A stretch of 64,000 bases of DNA, taken from NCBI GenBank assembly GCA_019155185.1, contig CM032794.1, positions 15,292,721-15,356,720 of the forward strand, written 5' to 3'. This document shows, one piece after another, positions 26,101 to 50,965 of the stretch. This DNA is from Beaufortia kweichowensis (Eukaryota; Chordata; Actinopteri; Cypriniformes; Gastromyzontidae). The translations under genes and the position numbers were made by a program. Below the pieces are notes generated by a model, which ran no database searches, was not told where the DNA came from, and was given only the letters and a program-made list of their open reading frames with translations. Numbering within the stretch: position 1 is the stretch's first letter; each line of letters opens with the position of its first letter.

Positions 26101-27761
26101 AACTAAATCAAATATTATAGTATGTCGATCTGTGTTATAAGGACATTACATAATGAACCATTCTGATATGATCTTTCTTCTTTTTCACAGAGTGCACCAC
26201 CAGTTTAAACAGTGTGGTATCCGAGGCCTTCATCCGCTTTTTTCTGGAGACCATCGGACACTATTCATTGTTTCTTACGCAGGGCGAAAGAGGCGAGCGC
26301 ATCTTCCAGCGCGAAGCCTTCCGCAAGTCTGTGGCTTCTAAGAGCATCCGACGATTCCTGGGTGTCTTCATGGAGTCCCAAATGTTTGCTGGATTCATCC
26401 AGGATAGAGAAATGAGGAAATGTAGGGCCAAAGGTAAATCTTCCTTGGTCTGTTGACTAATGGGGAAGCAACTTTTTACACAACTTCCCCAAAATTATGA
26501 TGCACTATTAGCATCAGGCAATTATGAGTGTAATCTGAAAGCCACACCCAACATAATTGTAAACATTGTGTGGGTCTTTCTGGAAGGGGAGACTTTTTTA
26601 AGTTATTCAAGTTTTTTAAGTCAGATCTTTTCTGCCACCTTCTGGTCACCAAAAACAATGCTTTTGACAAGAGATGATAATAATAATAATGTTTATTTAT
26701 GTTTTTCAACCAAACAGGTTTGTTTGAGCAGAGAGTGGAACAGTATCTGGAAGAGTTACCCGACACAGAGCAGAGTGGAGTCAACAAATTCCTGAAGGGT
26801 TTAGGTGGGTACAGCCAAAGTCTCTTACTTGGCAAGTCAGGGTACTCGGCAGCCATGTTTGCAACGCCTCCGGGCAGCTATTTTAGCCATTGCAGGACCA
26901 CAATTCTATCCGTTTGAATGGGAAAATTCAGGCTAAAATCACAATTAAAAGACATGTTTTCAACCAACAATAGCTCAGATGGTGCTAAAAACACCTTTCT
27001 TGAGATCTCTTCAGCTACTGCGCATATGCACAGGTTGGCAAGCGCCTCACAAGACTGTATAGAGACAGATAAATATCAGTCCTTATCGATTGACGATTGG
27101 CTCGTTTTACTGGAAGGTGGGACTTCTGTCTCTAGAGCGACCATATTGAGTGTCAATATATAGTATTAGCACTGGTGCATCTTCTTAATTTCTATTGTAG
27201 GTGTTACAGCACAGCAGTTATGTGAAAAAAATATATAGATTTACATTTATTTAATTTGCACACACTTTATCCAGAGTGACTTGTTCCAGAGAAACATTTA
27301 ACATGTTGCCTTAAGAGACAACTATAAGCAGTATTTTAAGCTACGTTTATAATTAGGAATATTATTCAAGCTAGGGAGGTGAACGGCATGTAAGAGGGGA
27401 ATGGTTAAATAATAGCATTAAATAAAGTTATTGTTAATAAACGTAACCTGTTAACTGTTAACCTGTTCCACAGGTTATTTCACTATTTAGTTTCATATTT
27501 CATAATCTAATTTAATCATGACAAGCTACACATTAATGAAAAGGTCTAAGACCCAAGAATAAATATTTGACAAATTTAATAACAATAAGCATGAACAAAA
27601 ATGAGTTAATGTTATTTTAAAAAATACCTAAAAATAACAAAAAGTTAAAACATTTAATAATATGTTTAATAAAATATACTTGTTTTATACAACACAACCT
27701 GATACATCAATGTTTTATTTTATCTTTTCCAGGCAATAAACTAAAAAATGTTTTATCGTGA
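2188..27761 (+). CDS. dennd2b: DENN domain-containing protein 2B (ST5), Rab guanine-nucleotide exchange factor
   Basis: Spliced CDS of 19 exons: 2188-2261, 5197-6447, 8769-8914, 12016-12155, 12437-12652, 13800-13896, 13989-14033, 14401-14585, 15324-15433, 15803-15872, 17518-17595, 18083-18223, 18575-18723, 24594-24771, 25653-25694, 25897-26008, 26191-26433, 26718-26804, 27733-27761. Phases agree throughout and sum to 3393 nt, about 1130 aa; human DENND2B is about 1137 aa. An in-frame TAG at 2179-2181 supports the ATG at 2188. The N-terminal half is Ser/Pro-rich with conserved blocks (KISAWEGR, FSECSYPETEE, SRIQKIEQ, ENAYEDIVG, KRHSHDDMLLL). From about residue 657 onward lie the uDENN, cDENN and dDENN regions (WQERELFEYFVVVSLKKK, PRLPEVYCVISRLGCF, ALLYPFSWQHTFIPVLP, FAGFIQDREMRKCRAKG). 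Family knowledge: mammalian DENND2B activates Rab13 at the plasma membrane and affects migration and MAPK signalling. It is identified as 2B, not 2A/2C/2D, from the N-terminal blocks and the trim66 neighbour. Confidence 0.96.
2759..2792. repeat. 17-bp tandem duplication
   Basis: Two exact copies of GTGAAGAAAAACATTCA in direct tandem, followed by a partial third (GTGAAGA), inside dennd2b intron 1. It is a probable replication-slippage product. Confidence 0.9.
5197..6447 (+). CDS. dennd2b: dennd2b large coding exon 2 (Ser/Pro-rich regulatory region)
   Basis: This is a 1251-nt exon, phase 2 to phase 2, covering about residues 25-441. The acceptor is TTTCAG at 5191-5196 and the donor is GTAAGG at 6448. 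It begins with an SVSPPP block shared with human ST5 and ends in a proline-rich stretch (PPPLPSTPAPA near 6365-6400) typical of SH3 ligands. Conserved islands (KISAWEGR, KTFDFKG, FSECSYPETEE, AVLSRIQKIEQ) are separated by poorly conserved, probably disordered sequence. A GTG at 5207 is not the start; the frame continues from the upstream exon. Confidence 0.93.
14401..26804 (+). CDS. dennd2b: dennd2b DENN-module exons (uDENN-cDENN-dDENN)
   Basis: Coding exons 8-18 encode the catalytic DENN module. Exon 14401-14585 (residues about 657-718) carries the uDENN start. Exons 15803-15872 to 24594-24771 encode the cDENN core (about 756-960), with the highest identity to mammals around the GKTIKVKTFLPGAGNEV and STLSSC blocks. 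Exons 25897-26008 to 26718-26804 encode the dDENN (about 975-1121). The 42-nt exon 25653-25694 (ALMVDLGTDRFIRQ) is a conserved linker. No stop or frameshift was found, so the GEF module looks intact. The intron 18724-24593 is the longest, about 5.9 kb, and is repeat-bearing. Confidence 0.93.
17026..17337. repeat. short inverted-repeat element, copy A (dennd2b intron)
   Basis: The ends are imperfect inverted repeats: TTTAACCTGATAACTGTCACA on the left, and on the right a sequence whose complement reads TTTAACTAGTTAACTGTCACA. The interior has no coding capacity. A diverged copy lies in opposite orientation at 27441-27720. It is a non-autonomous DNA element by structure; the family name is not known to me. 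Confidence 0.65.
19856..20196. repeat. TA-type inverted-repeat element (mariner/Tc1-like MITE), copy 1
   Basis: The left end is CACTACCAGTCAAAAGTTTT and the complement of the right end is CACTACTAGTCAAAAGTGTTT. A TA dinucleotide precedes the left end; the right flank is TC. There is no transposase frame. It lies in the long dennd2b intron 18724-24593. Confidence 0.65.
21475..21609. repeat. perfect 59-bp inverted repeat with 17-nt loop
   Basis: The left arm 21475-21533 and right arm 21551-21609 are exact reverse complements over 59 bp, by letter-by-letter comparison. The 17-nt spacer contains an extra copy of the CTTTTAGAGA unit that starts the right arm. It is intronic in dennd2b and has no open frame. 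Confidence 0.92.
22461..22756. repeat. related inverted-repeat element, copy 2
   Basis: The ends share GTTCAAAAGTTTAGAGTCA (left, from 22465) and GTTCAAAAGTTTAGGGTCA (complement of the right, 22731-22750). Just inside the left end it has the same CTTACTCACT and TTTTCCACAT-TTAGA blocks as the element at 19856, so the two are diverged relatives. Confidence 0.6.
23508..23535. repeat. 12-bp perfect hairpin
   Basis: AAGTTTGGTATG, a TCAG loop, then CATACCAAACTT. A similar GGTAGTTTGGGGTACCAAACAG stretch lies just upstream. Intronic in dennd2b; no function is implied. Confidence 0.8.
27241..27285 (-). repeat. SINE 3'-tail fragment
   Basis: Read on the minus strand, it resembles the fish SINE tail GCTTTGGATAAAAGCGTCTGC followed by (AAATGT)n, which also ends the SINE at 58007-58174. 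It is degenerate, and no 5' tRNA-like part is visible. Confidence 0.55.
27441..27720. repeat. short inverted-repeat element, copy B (dennd2b last intron)
   Basis: The reverse complement matches copy A at 17026-17337 in several blocks, including an AATTTGTCAAATNTTTATTCT-like segment, GTCTTAGACCTTT and TAAATAGTGAAATAA. One end carries TAACCTGTTAACTGTTAACCTG. It abuts the acceptor of the final dennd2b coding exon. Confidence 0.65.
27733..27761 (+). CDS. dennd2b: dennd2b terminal coding exon
   Basis: A 29-nt coding end after the acceptor TTCCAG at 27727-27732. Joined in phase 1 it reads GNKLKNVLS followed by TGA at 27759-27761. Human DENND2B ends with a comparable short tail that also begins GNK. 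The exon is too short to appear as an open frame and was found by phase and homology. Confidence 0.85.
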
Positions 27762-28225
27762 AACCAAATCCTGTGGACTTTTTCTACTATCCCTACATCT
27801 GAAGACCTAATGTGGCTAAGTCATGTTTGTTGACATGCCTTAATGTGCCTGTTGAACTCTGACACTCATATTTTTTTGTACATATTTATTAAAGCTGTGC
27901 TGTTAATCTCACATGTAGCTCTGTTGTTAGCTTTCCTGGTACCTTGTATTTGACACTAGAGTAATAATAGTTGGGTACTTGAGAGTATGAATGGTTATGT
28001 TGCAATATAACCTCTACTTTAGAGATAACTGTGTTGAGCTGGATGAGATTGTATGAATGGAAACGTAAGAGAGGTGCATGTACAGTGGCTGTGTAGTATT
28101 TAACGCTAGAATTTCTCCATGAACTGCATTTTGTACATTTATTAACACATGAAGAGTATAATTACCTTATTTGCAGTGTTTTATAAAGAAATCAAAAGAA
28201 ACAATAAAGCTTTTCTGTTAATTCA
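27762..28225 (+). other. dennd2b: dennd2b 3' UTR with polyadenylation signals
   Basis: Non-coding sequence after the stop. A variant signal ATTAAA lies at 27888-27893 and a canonical AATAAA at 28203-28208, followed by T-rich sequence. The second is the more likely main site, giving a 3' UTR of about 460 nt. No transcript data are available to confirm it. Confidence 0.6.
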
Positions 28226-31200
28226 AATCAAATCTCTATATGATCAGTTTTGTTCACAAATGTTTAGGGGAGTCACCATAGAAGCAGTTTGGTGTGGTTC
28301 GGTTTATTATTAACATCTTTTGGTTTTTGGTGTTTAAAATGGCCACAATAAATCATACACTGGGAATGTTTTCAGATTGACACATTTTGTTATATTAAAG
28401 AAATTTTTTTTTACCTTATTAAACGTCTCCTGAATATGTGTGCTTCAGAAATATTAGTATTTGGTAGTGTCAGTGTAAAAGACAATAACCCCCCCCCAAA
28501 TAATTCCTATGATATTGATGAATTCAATTAAAACTGTTTTGATTTTTAAAGAATGACATAAGAGTCATGAGTCATGTGCATGATGAAACCTGTTAAAGTA
28601 GGTGCCACACAAAAAACATATCACTGAAAATTAAAAGAAAAATATGAGATGGGTGTATTTTTTTAAATCCATTATCACATTTTCTTTTTTAATTGTTTTT
28701 TATTTATACTGAGTGACATATTTATATAATAAATACTTAATATAATAGTTTATTATATATCAGCAATGGAGTTTTGTCAACAGAGAAGACAAGGAATTTA
28801 ATATACCCAAAACTGTACATCACTAATGATGCTTGTGATATTTTTTTTATAATTTTTGTACTAATGCTGACAACTCCAGTTATTTTAATACAAAATTGTG
28901 AGCTGTGTAGTCTCGCGGTTTTACATGTTTTTTTCCTCACCTGTAACAAAAGAAAAATGAGGCAAAGGCGACATCTGCTGGATCGGATGCTGGTGATATT
29001 TAAAGGTGAAGAACTTTAGTGCGCAACGCGGGGTGCGTATCACGACAAAATACAGGAGCTGCAGGACTGAGAACGCCATCGGTTCCGTTATAACTTTGAT
29101 TATATACACTATTTGAAATATTATATACATGTAAAAGATCCCTGGGACATTGTAGACTGAAAGTTGTGCGTTTAGACTGTAGATGCGTGCTCGTGATAGA
29201 TGCATGTGACAGTTTCAATGCTGGAACAGTTAATGTAATAAAATCGTAAGCGTGTAAACAAAAATACAGCCTCAGTGAGGTGGAAAGTGTTTTATATTTA
29301 GGATAAATAAGGCCGTTTAGACACGAAGCATTGCTGAAATCGCCATAATCTTCCAGGCGCGAGAAGGAGGAGGAGGATTTTTGGATTTGTGCCTCTTCAA
29401 AGGACGCAAGGTGCGGTTCAAACTATCATCATGTGTGCATGCATTCATCAGTATTTTATTTTTCATCGTCAGTGTGTGATTATGCTTAGTAACGCTTTAT
29501 ATTGCGGTATTAAGCAGATGTTGCCACGTATATGGGCAGTTTGCGCAGGATTTTGTGGAGTCCCATCCCATCTGTGAGGTGCGCGAGAAGATTCTCCCAA
29601 AAACGCAGAGGTCTTGTGCGCATTTTCACATTACAGCCCAACTTATGCATGTTAATGTCGTTTTCTGATGTATTCCGCTAAAGCTATATCGTAGTGTACC
29701 TATATATTATAGGTATATTTCTCTATTATATATATTTCCTTATAAATATAGGAATATTTTAGATTATTAAAATAAAGTATTTCTGTCTTAATACTTTTTA
29801 ATTTTAGGTAAAAATAATAATTAAATAATAAGGTCATGTCAACATTATTTAAAAGCATTTATTTATTTAAAGGAATTGTTGAGCAAGATTTTACTGCGAT
29901 CTCTTTAGGATTTCTTAACGTGTGACGATTTAATTCTCACGAGTTTTGACATTTAAAAGAGAATTATTGTTTTCACCTTTAGTCTGTTGTCAAATAATAT
30001 CAAGCTTTACATAGAGGTTAAGGCATTAAGGTTTTAAGGTTTAAAAGTATCGCAAATACATTATGAAAAGGCGGCATGACAGCATTTGCTCTGATGTGAT
30101 GTCCAGCAAGTGACAGACTGCTGTGTTTGTTCTGTCAAGCCATGCCTTAATGATAGCTTATCATAGCTGATTACTTCATCTGTGTTTTACCGACACATTT
30201 ATCTCTGCACATCAATGTACTGAATATTTGAGGAAATAATATTGCTGGGTCGAAATGAATGCCTTTTACCTCAGTAATACCTCAATAATAATTTAAAAGC
30301 CAATTCCTTGATTTTTTTGGAATGGATAATTTGCATGAATGTTTTGTATATTGATACTGGTGGAAACTTCATTATTAAAACGAAATTTCCTTTTTATTAT
30401 ACTTGCAACTGAAAAACACTACCTCTACAACTTTTGAGCTTGCAAAGCTTGGCAGTTTCGTTTGTCCGTGTCTTCACACCACATCATATTACTAGGGGAA
30501 CTAATTGGTTATTTGGAGCTTGTTTAATAGGAAATGCATCATTGTGATAAACCACAGCTTAATGTTTCATGTCTCACTAGTCTCACTAGTTAATTTGCAT
30601 GTACAAGAAAAGTGTAATCTAAGAGGGCCAATGGTAATTTGTGCAATACATTAAGTTAGTATTACTTATTTCAAGGTTCTTTTGACATTGTGATAGATTT
30701 ACTAATGGAATTTGCATACATTTCTAAGAAAGACACCAATCTGGACATCTCATAGGCCAATAGAAATCTTCACTTGTAATTCATTGGGACAAAATGAATT
30801 GAACAATCAGTGGTGAAAAGTTACCATTTCCTGTGGGTAAATCTGCCATTCCCTTGTCATGATCTCATAACCATCTTAATGGATGTTACTAAGGTGTTCT
30901 TCAAGGGGAGGATCCTCTTCTCAAGTTTCTATTAATGTACTTTCTCTGGAGATGGTTGTGCTTGCTCAGGCAGAAAGATGCTCATGCTGAATTCACTTAG
31001 TGGAGGAAAGGAGTCATCCCTGGCAGTAGGAAGAAAAACGAGAGAGAGAGAGAGAGAGAGAGAGAGTGAGAGAGCTATCTGTTTTAAAAGCTAAATGGAT
31101 GGGCATGAAAGTCAAAGACAGCAATGTGGAGATGCAGGCACGCCTGTCTGCCCAAAGAACAAGAGAAAGACTGGCTGCGTAGACTAATTGTGTTTTAAAG

Positions 31201-32030
31201 TGGGTCTGTGGGTACACAATAGGGAATCAGATGGTTTTAAGCTCCCCAGAGCAGCTCTAGAAGAAGAGAGTTGTCAGATTTGTAGGTCAGGCTGCAGGGG
31301 TTGTTGTCAGGCAGACTCACAGCGGTAGAGGTGCTTTCATACTGAGCGATTTGCATGACACTTATGATATGTGTTGTGTTTTAATTTGGTTTACATACGC
31401 TTTCATTAGTTTCCAACCCATTTCCCACCCCATTTCCTTTTTTCATTTATGATGGGTTGTGTTGTGTAGCATCTACGACCGGGTGAAGCTGCAAGCAAAG
31501 ATTTTTGAAGAACCCATCGTTCAGAGTGATAAGAGCGTAATTGATTTCACACTTTACAGGGCATTGTGCAAGCACATCTTTATTCCCATCTGATCTTTGG
31601 AAAAGGCTGACCCGGTTTCAGCGTGTTACGTGGGAGCGGGCCGATCCGGAGGGACCTGTCCTTAACTGGTGCTGAGCTAAGGATGCGAGGAAGGAGGGCA
31701 CGAAACGTGTCCCCTCATCCACGATCCATCTCGCACCCTTCGCATGTGCGATTCTCTTAAATATTGTAGGTCATCTAGCACCTCTCCCCTTCCATTTTTG
31801 GCAAAAGGGCTGCCGGGGATATTTTGTCCCAGAAAAAAAATAATTATCAGCCTTCCCTAACTCCCAATTATTATGAACAGGCTTATTTAAGAAGAAGGAT
31901 CATGGTGGCAAATGGTGGGATGCATTTTGGATTCAAGCAGCTACAGGAAGTCAATGAGAAGTGCTACACGCTGGCCACGGCTGAAGGCATACAAGGCAGA
32001 GAGCTCGGGAGTCTGCTCTGCTGGGGTTAA
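28226..32030. other. dennd2b-trim66 intergenic region / possible trim66 5' region
   Basis: No coding exon is recognisable. A CpG-containing stretch near 29020-29600 (GGCGCGAGAAGGAGG near 29356) and another near 31610-31700 could be promoters or 5' UTR exons of trim66, but neither has a decisive signal. A pure GA tract is at 31040-31066. Human RPL27A lies in this interval, but no frame here resembles that ribosomal protein. Confidence 0.5.
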
Positions 32031-32189
32031 AGTGTGCAGTGTGCACTACTTCCTGCCGCAGGTAGAGCTGTCACAGTGCGGTGTGGAGCTGTGTCACTGA
32101 CTCGCTGTGTCCTTGCCTCACTGCTGCGAGAGCTGGATATCGCAATCTTTCTCCCGCGCACACTGAGAAATCTGTATCCTGCCACCACC

Positions 32190-45791
<13,602 letters not shown>

Positions 45792-47335
45792 TCGTGCCTC
45801 TTGGATACATGTACAGAGACATTTAAGGCAGTTGGATTCATTGTTGGTGACATGTTTTTTTACATTTTGGGTAAATTCAGTATCTGCTTTCTCTGACTCT
45901 AACACCTTATAACAAGTTTATGTGTTTTGCTGTAGCTGTGGGTAGGTGTTGTTCACGTTAAGCCTATACTGTATCTCCAGACTTTGCATAAGGTCTTGCA
46001 CTAGTATGTGTGTATTTGCTACAGTGCTTATATAAATTGTACATTCAGTTTCATAGCTGACTGGTTGCTGGCAACTACTGCTTAGTAAATATAGACAGCT
46101 AATATTAATAGTATATAATATATTTGTTTAATATATGCTTTGTTTCTTTGTATCTGAAAATCTTTTAGACTGAGATACTGTTGCCAGCTACTGTTTTACT
46201 GTGATGAATTTATTGACCTGTAGAGGGAGCACTTCATATAGCCTGTGGCAACACATTAGTTCATATTGGACTTTGTTAGGAAGGTGCAAAATGTAACTAA
46301 TACCCATGACCCCTCCTGACATGGAGGGTAATATTACTGTTGCTCCATTATGTTTTTGATCCGATGTTTACTGAGAAATAGCTAATCTTTCCACAGGAAT
46401 ACTTTTATGTTCCTCCATGTGGTTCACAAACAGGTTTGATATACATATGACTTTTGTAAAACTGGTCTAAATTGCTGTTCAGAATATGTTAAGTTGTTCT
46501 CTAACGCTTATATTAACGCTATATTTTCTGTCTTTAGCTGGATTTAGTCAAATATAATGGTGTACATATGAAATTCAAACCTCGGTTTTTCCTTATTGTA
46601 CATAACAAACTACGTCACCTTTCTTTTTGCTTGTCTGATGACTCACATAAACCTCATAAATTTGTTGCATTGAAAAAACATTTTCAGATGTTGCATAAAG
46701 GTGGAGTTTTAGAATCAGAATATTATTATCCTCAAAGGTTTTTTGCTTGTATTAATTGGCAGCTTTTTATATTTTTTTCATCTTATTTTATTGCAATATC
46801 ATCATGCAAGTTATTAACATCTTTAACATCTTGCTTAAGTATGAAACACACACACACTGGTACTTCTGTAATTACAAGGTCTTTCCATTGAGTTAATGTT
46901 TTTCATGCTGACCTAATTAATATTTCCTAACATGAGCACTAAAGCTATCAAAGCAAACATAGTACATTTCCCAAGCTTTTTAAGATCCTTCAATCTGAAT
47001 GTAATCTTCAAAGGTACTTCAAACAAGCCTAATGCTTGTATGGCTTAACCTGGCAACACAAACCTGTTCCGGACCTAGTCCAACAAATTGTACTAATTCA
47101 ATTATTCTTGCAGGAAACTGATTAAACCGTCATGTCAGCTCTTAAAGTGTCCCTTTAAACACACTGTTGGTATTGGCCAAAGTGTGTATGTGAGTCATTG
47201 GTTTTCTTAAGCATCATATTGTGAGGATTTTTTCTTCCAGAGCTGAAACTCACTAGCTAAAACTCTGTGAGATTCCTGAGACTGTATTGTGCGTGTGGAG
47301 TTCTGACAGATTAATAAAGTCTGGCCATCCACCAG
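45792..47335 (+). other. trim66: probable trim66 3' UTR
   Basis: Non-coding AT-rich sequence after the trim66 stop. The first canonical AATAAA that I can place is at 47313-47318, which would give a 3' UTR of about 1.5 kb. Shorter forms using variant signals are possible. No other gene is visible. Confidence 0.45.
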
Positions 47336-50300
47336 CACTGAGGCTATAAGCCAAAAAGAGGGCCCTGGATAATTTCATTACACACAAAAACATTCAGTTG
47401 ACATTTCAGTCAGCTACGCTAAATCAATAGGAGGTTTTTCCACTTTGTGTTTGATATGTAAAAACAAAACCAGTGTCTTGTGTACAGGGTAACAGGGCAC
47501 TGTTTTTATTTAATATTTGCAAGATGCTTCAATCAAGACATTAAACATCAGTTTGATTTATGACTTTTTCATTGCTTTCTTAAGAGATCTCTCTGCCAGC
47601 AGCAATAATCCAATTTCATACAAGTTTGTATAGTGAAATCTTCACATAACATCACGCATACAAAATAATATTTCAAATGTGACAAAAATGTCATGTCAAT
47701 ATTTTTAAATTCAATGCCACAATGTTTATCTAAAAAGCAGCTAATAATTTAGAGACTTGCACGCAAGCCAGTTAACAATTCGCCAGGCTTGGCAAAAATA
47801 CTGAACACAGCAGAATAATTTGTTCCTCACTGAAGACTCTTATATTGGACAGTTTTCCTCCATCCATTCCTTCAGTTAGAGAGATATTAAGTGAGCTTTG
47901 ATGCCATCTAAAAGGGTGATCATCTTTCTTCTGCGATATCTCTTTTTTCCTGGACAAATTGAGTTTCCCTGGTAAGGTACTGTACATCTGAACCCCAGCA
48001 GACACTTCCTGGCTCATCTTAACTGACAGCTTCCTGATGACACTTAAATCAGATCAGTGTCTGGTCTGGGTCTCCGAGAATTCCCCCAATACCTGCAGGA
48101 TTACACCCCTGATTGCCTTCTTAAAGATGGGGGATAAGAGCAGAGCCCCCACAAGGCCGCGCTAAACGCTGACATGATGCAATAACACTGCTGCCAGCTT
48201 TTAAATCTATTTCTCCTCTTCTTCTCATGAGATACAACTGGCCTCATTTTTACCCCCTTCAGCTTTGAGTACTCATTTATAAGGACTCTTAAAAGGGGTC
48301 ATATACTCTTGCATTTTAATAGGCAATTTTTGCCTATTCTTTTGTACGTGCCTATGTAAATAATGTAAGCCCGGTTTGATGGGGATTAGACATGCAGCTG
48401 CATTTGAAAATAATAACCACAGGCCATAAAGAACATTTTAGTACCATTATGATCTCTTTATCTTTAAAAATGAATGTCTTTGCTGTGCAGATTTACAGAA
48501 ATATGCTCATGTTAAACTCAGGCACTTAAATATTATTAATTATTCCTGGAGGATGATACTATTAAAGAACTGGCTTTTGTTAGTAAAGAATCATTACAAA
48601 AGACTAACAGGAAGGAAAATGGGGTGGACACAGGAAAATCTATATTTACACAATTATCTATGTAAAACGATATCCACCATACTTTTGTTGGAACATGTCG
48701 ATTAAACTATAACAAAAACAAGCTACACTGTCAGAAAACTGACAGAAAGTAAAAAAGATGTCACTGGGATAGTACCTTTTTAAAAGGTTCTGATAATTAG
48801 GTACAGATATACATTAGGTTCCTAAAGTCCATGCAGTTTTGAGATACTAATATGTACCTCTTTGTTACCAATATGTACCTATGAGGTATTAATATGCATT
48901 CTTTATGTGTAAAGTTGTACTTTTCGAAAGGTTACTGCCCCAGTGACAACTTTTGTACCTTTTTAATGAGAGTGTACTTTATTTTATTATAAATCTTATG
49001 TTGGAGGTTACATAAATTCTAATTGTATAAAAGTAGTATGGATATGACTACCTAAAGAATTTTCTTTGGTACTTTAAGCATCCAGTGCTAAATACAACAT
49101 CAAAACACATAAAAATAAAATTAAAGTGTAAAAACAATAAAAAAAGTATAAAAATATTATAAGAAAGTTTGTACAGAAGAAATGTATTCTGTGAATAAAA
49201 GATTTACCTATGCCATGTTCACCTGTGAAAGGGTAATGAGATCTGCTGGATGTTCAGGAAATATGATTAGGAAATATAACTAGGAGTTCATTTACATAGG
49301 AAATCATATTATTGCTGTATATACACAGTGGGTATCATTCTAAACAGTGGGAGTCTTGCATTGTGAGGCGGTTAACTGTATATGGGGGATGACCTGCATG
49401 GGGAGAAAGTTTCTCCTGTGCCTGGATGTTCTTAATGCTCTGAAGCACCGGCCAGAGTGCAATAGTTCGACAGATGTAAGTTTCATATTCTATTTATTAT
49501 AATAACACGTGTAGTGCATAAATAGAATGATCCACGTGTAAATAAAAGCACTGCACGTTTCATAAAATGGAGTATTATGAGAAAATTTAGGGTTTTACAG
49601 CTCTAACAAATGCTTCTCAAATTCCTTTCAAACAGATAACAGAAAATATTGTGTGGTCTAAGATGGAGCTTTGTAATGTCAGATCTTTCTGCCCTTCATC
49701 AACCTTTAGGTTTCATGCCGGTTTCCCATCTGTGTGCTGTTTAGCCTGTTGAGTCGCTCTGATGCAGTGATGTATAGTGTTTAGATGAAAATCCACCAGC
49801 ATTCTTCTGTTTTCACAAGCATGTTTTTCTTGTCTGTGATTGTTAACGTTGAGAAGGTCTTCGCAAGTTTATGCTGAACTCCATTAACTGTATTCTATAT
49901 GTTTAAGCTTCACTGAATCCAGGATTTGTTTATAGCTATACTTTAATGAAATTCCACTCTGTCCAAAGCAATATACTCAATGGTGATACAGACTAAGCCT
50001 GATATGCGCCACAAATGTTTGGTCGGGCACATTTTAGGCTTTTGTATTGCTAAAGTGTCTGTGAGTCTTCAGCCGACAAAAATCAAATGAAACATAACAG
50101 AATAATAATAGGACACCACTGTGAACTCAGCTGAAGAATGAAAAGAGAGAGGCAGAAAAAAGGGCTGCGAAAAAAAGCCTCCCTGACCAGTGTAGCAGCC
50201 CATGAAATTGAAGTTTGGATGGCTGAACGTCCTTCAATTTTTTGGAACTGTTCTGGAAAAAAGGCAAAATTGATTGCTGCTCTCCACTTCATAAGGAATT

Positions 50301-50700
50301 GATCCGGCAATCAAAATATGGCTGACATTCTTGGCCGAATTGCGATTTGGCACTGCGAACTTAACGTGTTTCCCGGATAATCTAGAGATTTGATGTTGGA
50401 AAGCTTGACCTAAAACTTCAATATCAGCATAAGACTTTAGATACTTATATCCTTGACCCAGAGATGTTTTTGAGATGTTATATAAGCAACCAAAACAGTA
50501 TAAGTGGAACGTTCTGGATTCTCATACGCATGAAATTACTCAGAGAATGGTTTACGGGAATGCTTATTTTATTTCACTTTTCCCATAAACAATAAATGGA
50601 AGTGAGATCATTTAATGTTCAAGATCTAGAACAGAGGTGGCTATGGTATCTAACTCACAGAGCGGTTTTGGTAAAACTTCAGTTAGCTGCACAACAACTA
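47336..50700. other. trim66-rergl intergenic region
   Basis: No exon or RNA gene is supported. It contains one TA-flanked short inverted-repeat element at 48726-48974 and otherwise unique-looking AT-rich sequence. The rergl promoter is expected in the last few hundred bases before 50.9 kb, but no clear TATA box or CpG island marks it. Confidence 0.5.
48726..48974. mobile_element. TA-flanked MITE
   Basis: The left end is CACTGTCAGAAAA and the complement of the right end is CACTCTCATTAAAA, flanked by TA on both sides. The interior has repeated TATGTACCT/GGTAC words and a CACTGGG.../...CCCAGTG pair, so the element can fold on itself. Intergenic between trim66 and rergl. Confidence 0.7.
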
Positions 50701-50965
50701 TCAAAGGGAATCCCGGCTGTGTTCAGTAGAGAAATGACCTTGTGGCAGCTCTGTGCTCTGTGTAGTGGGAGGGGAGACAAAGAAGAGTAGCGTCTGTGAG
50801 AGTAACAGAGGGAAAGTGAGAAACAAAAATAAAGAGAGAGAGAAGAGAGAGAGAGAGTGTGGCACCACTTTTGAGAGCAGAGTAAGTAGTATAGAGTTGT
50901 GTCTGCGACTGTCTAATCACTTGGACGTAGAGAAGAACCACAGGCACGGGCCGGAATCTACAGCA

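Noticed and set aside
29389..29577. 62-aa open frame in the dennd2b-trim66 intergenic region
   Set aside because: No homology or splice context. The surrounding CpG suggests possible 5' UTR or promoter, not coding sequence.
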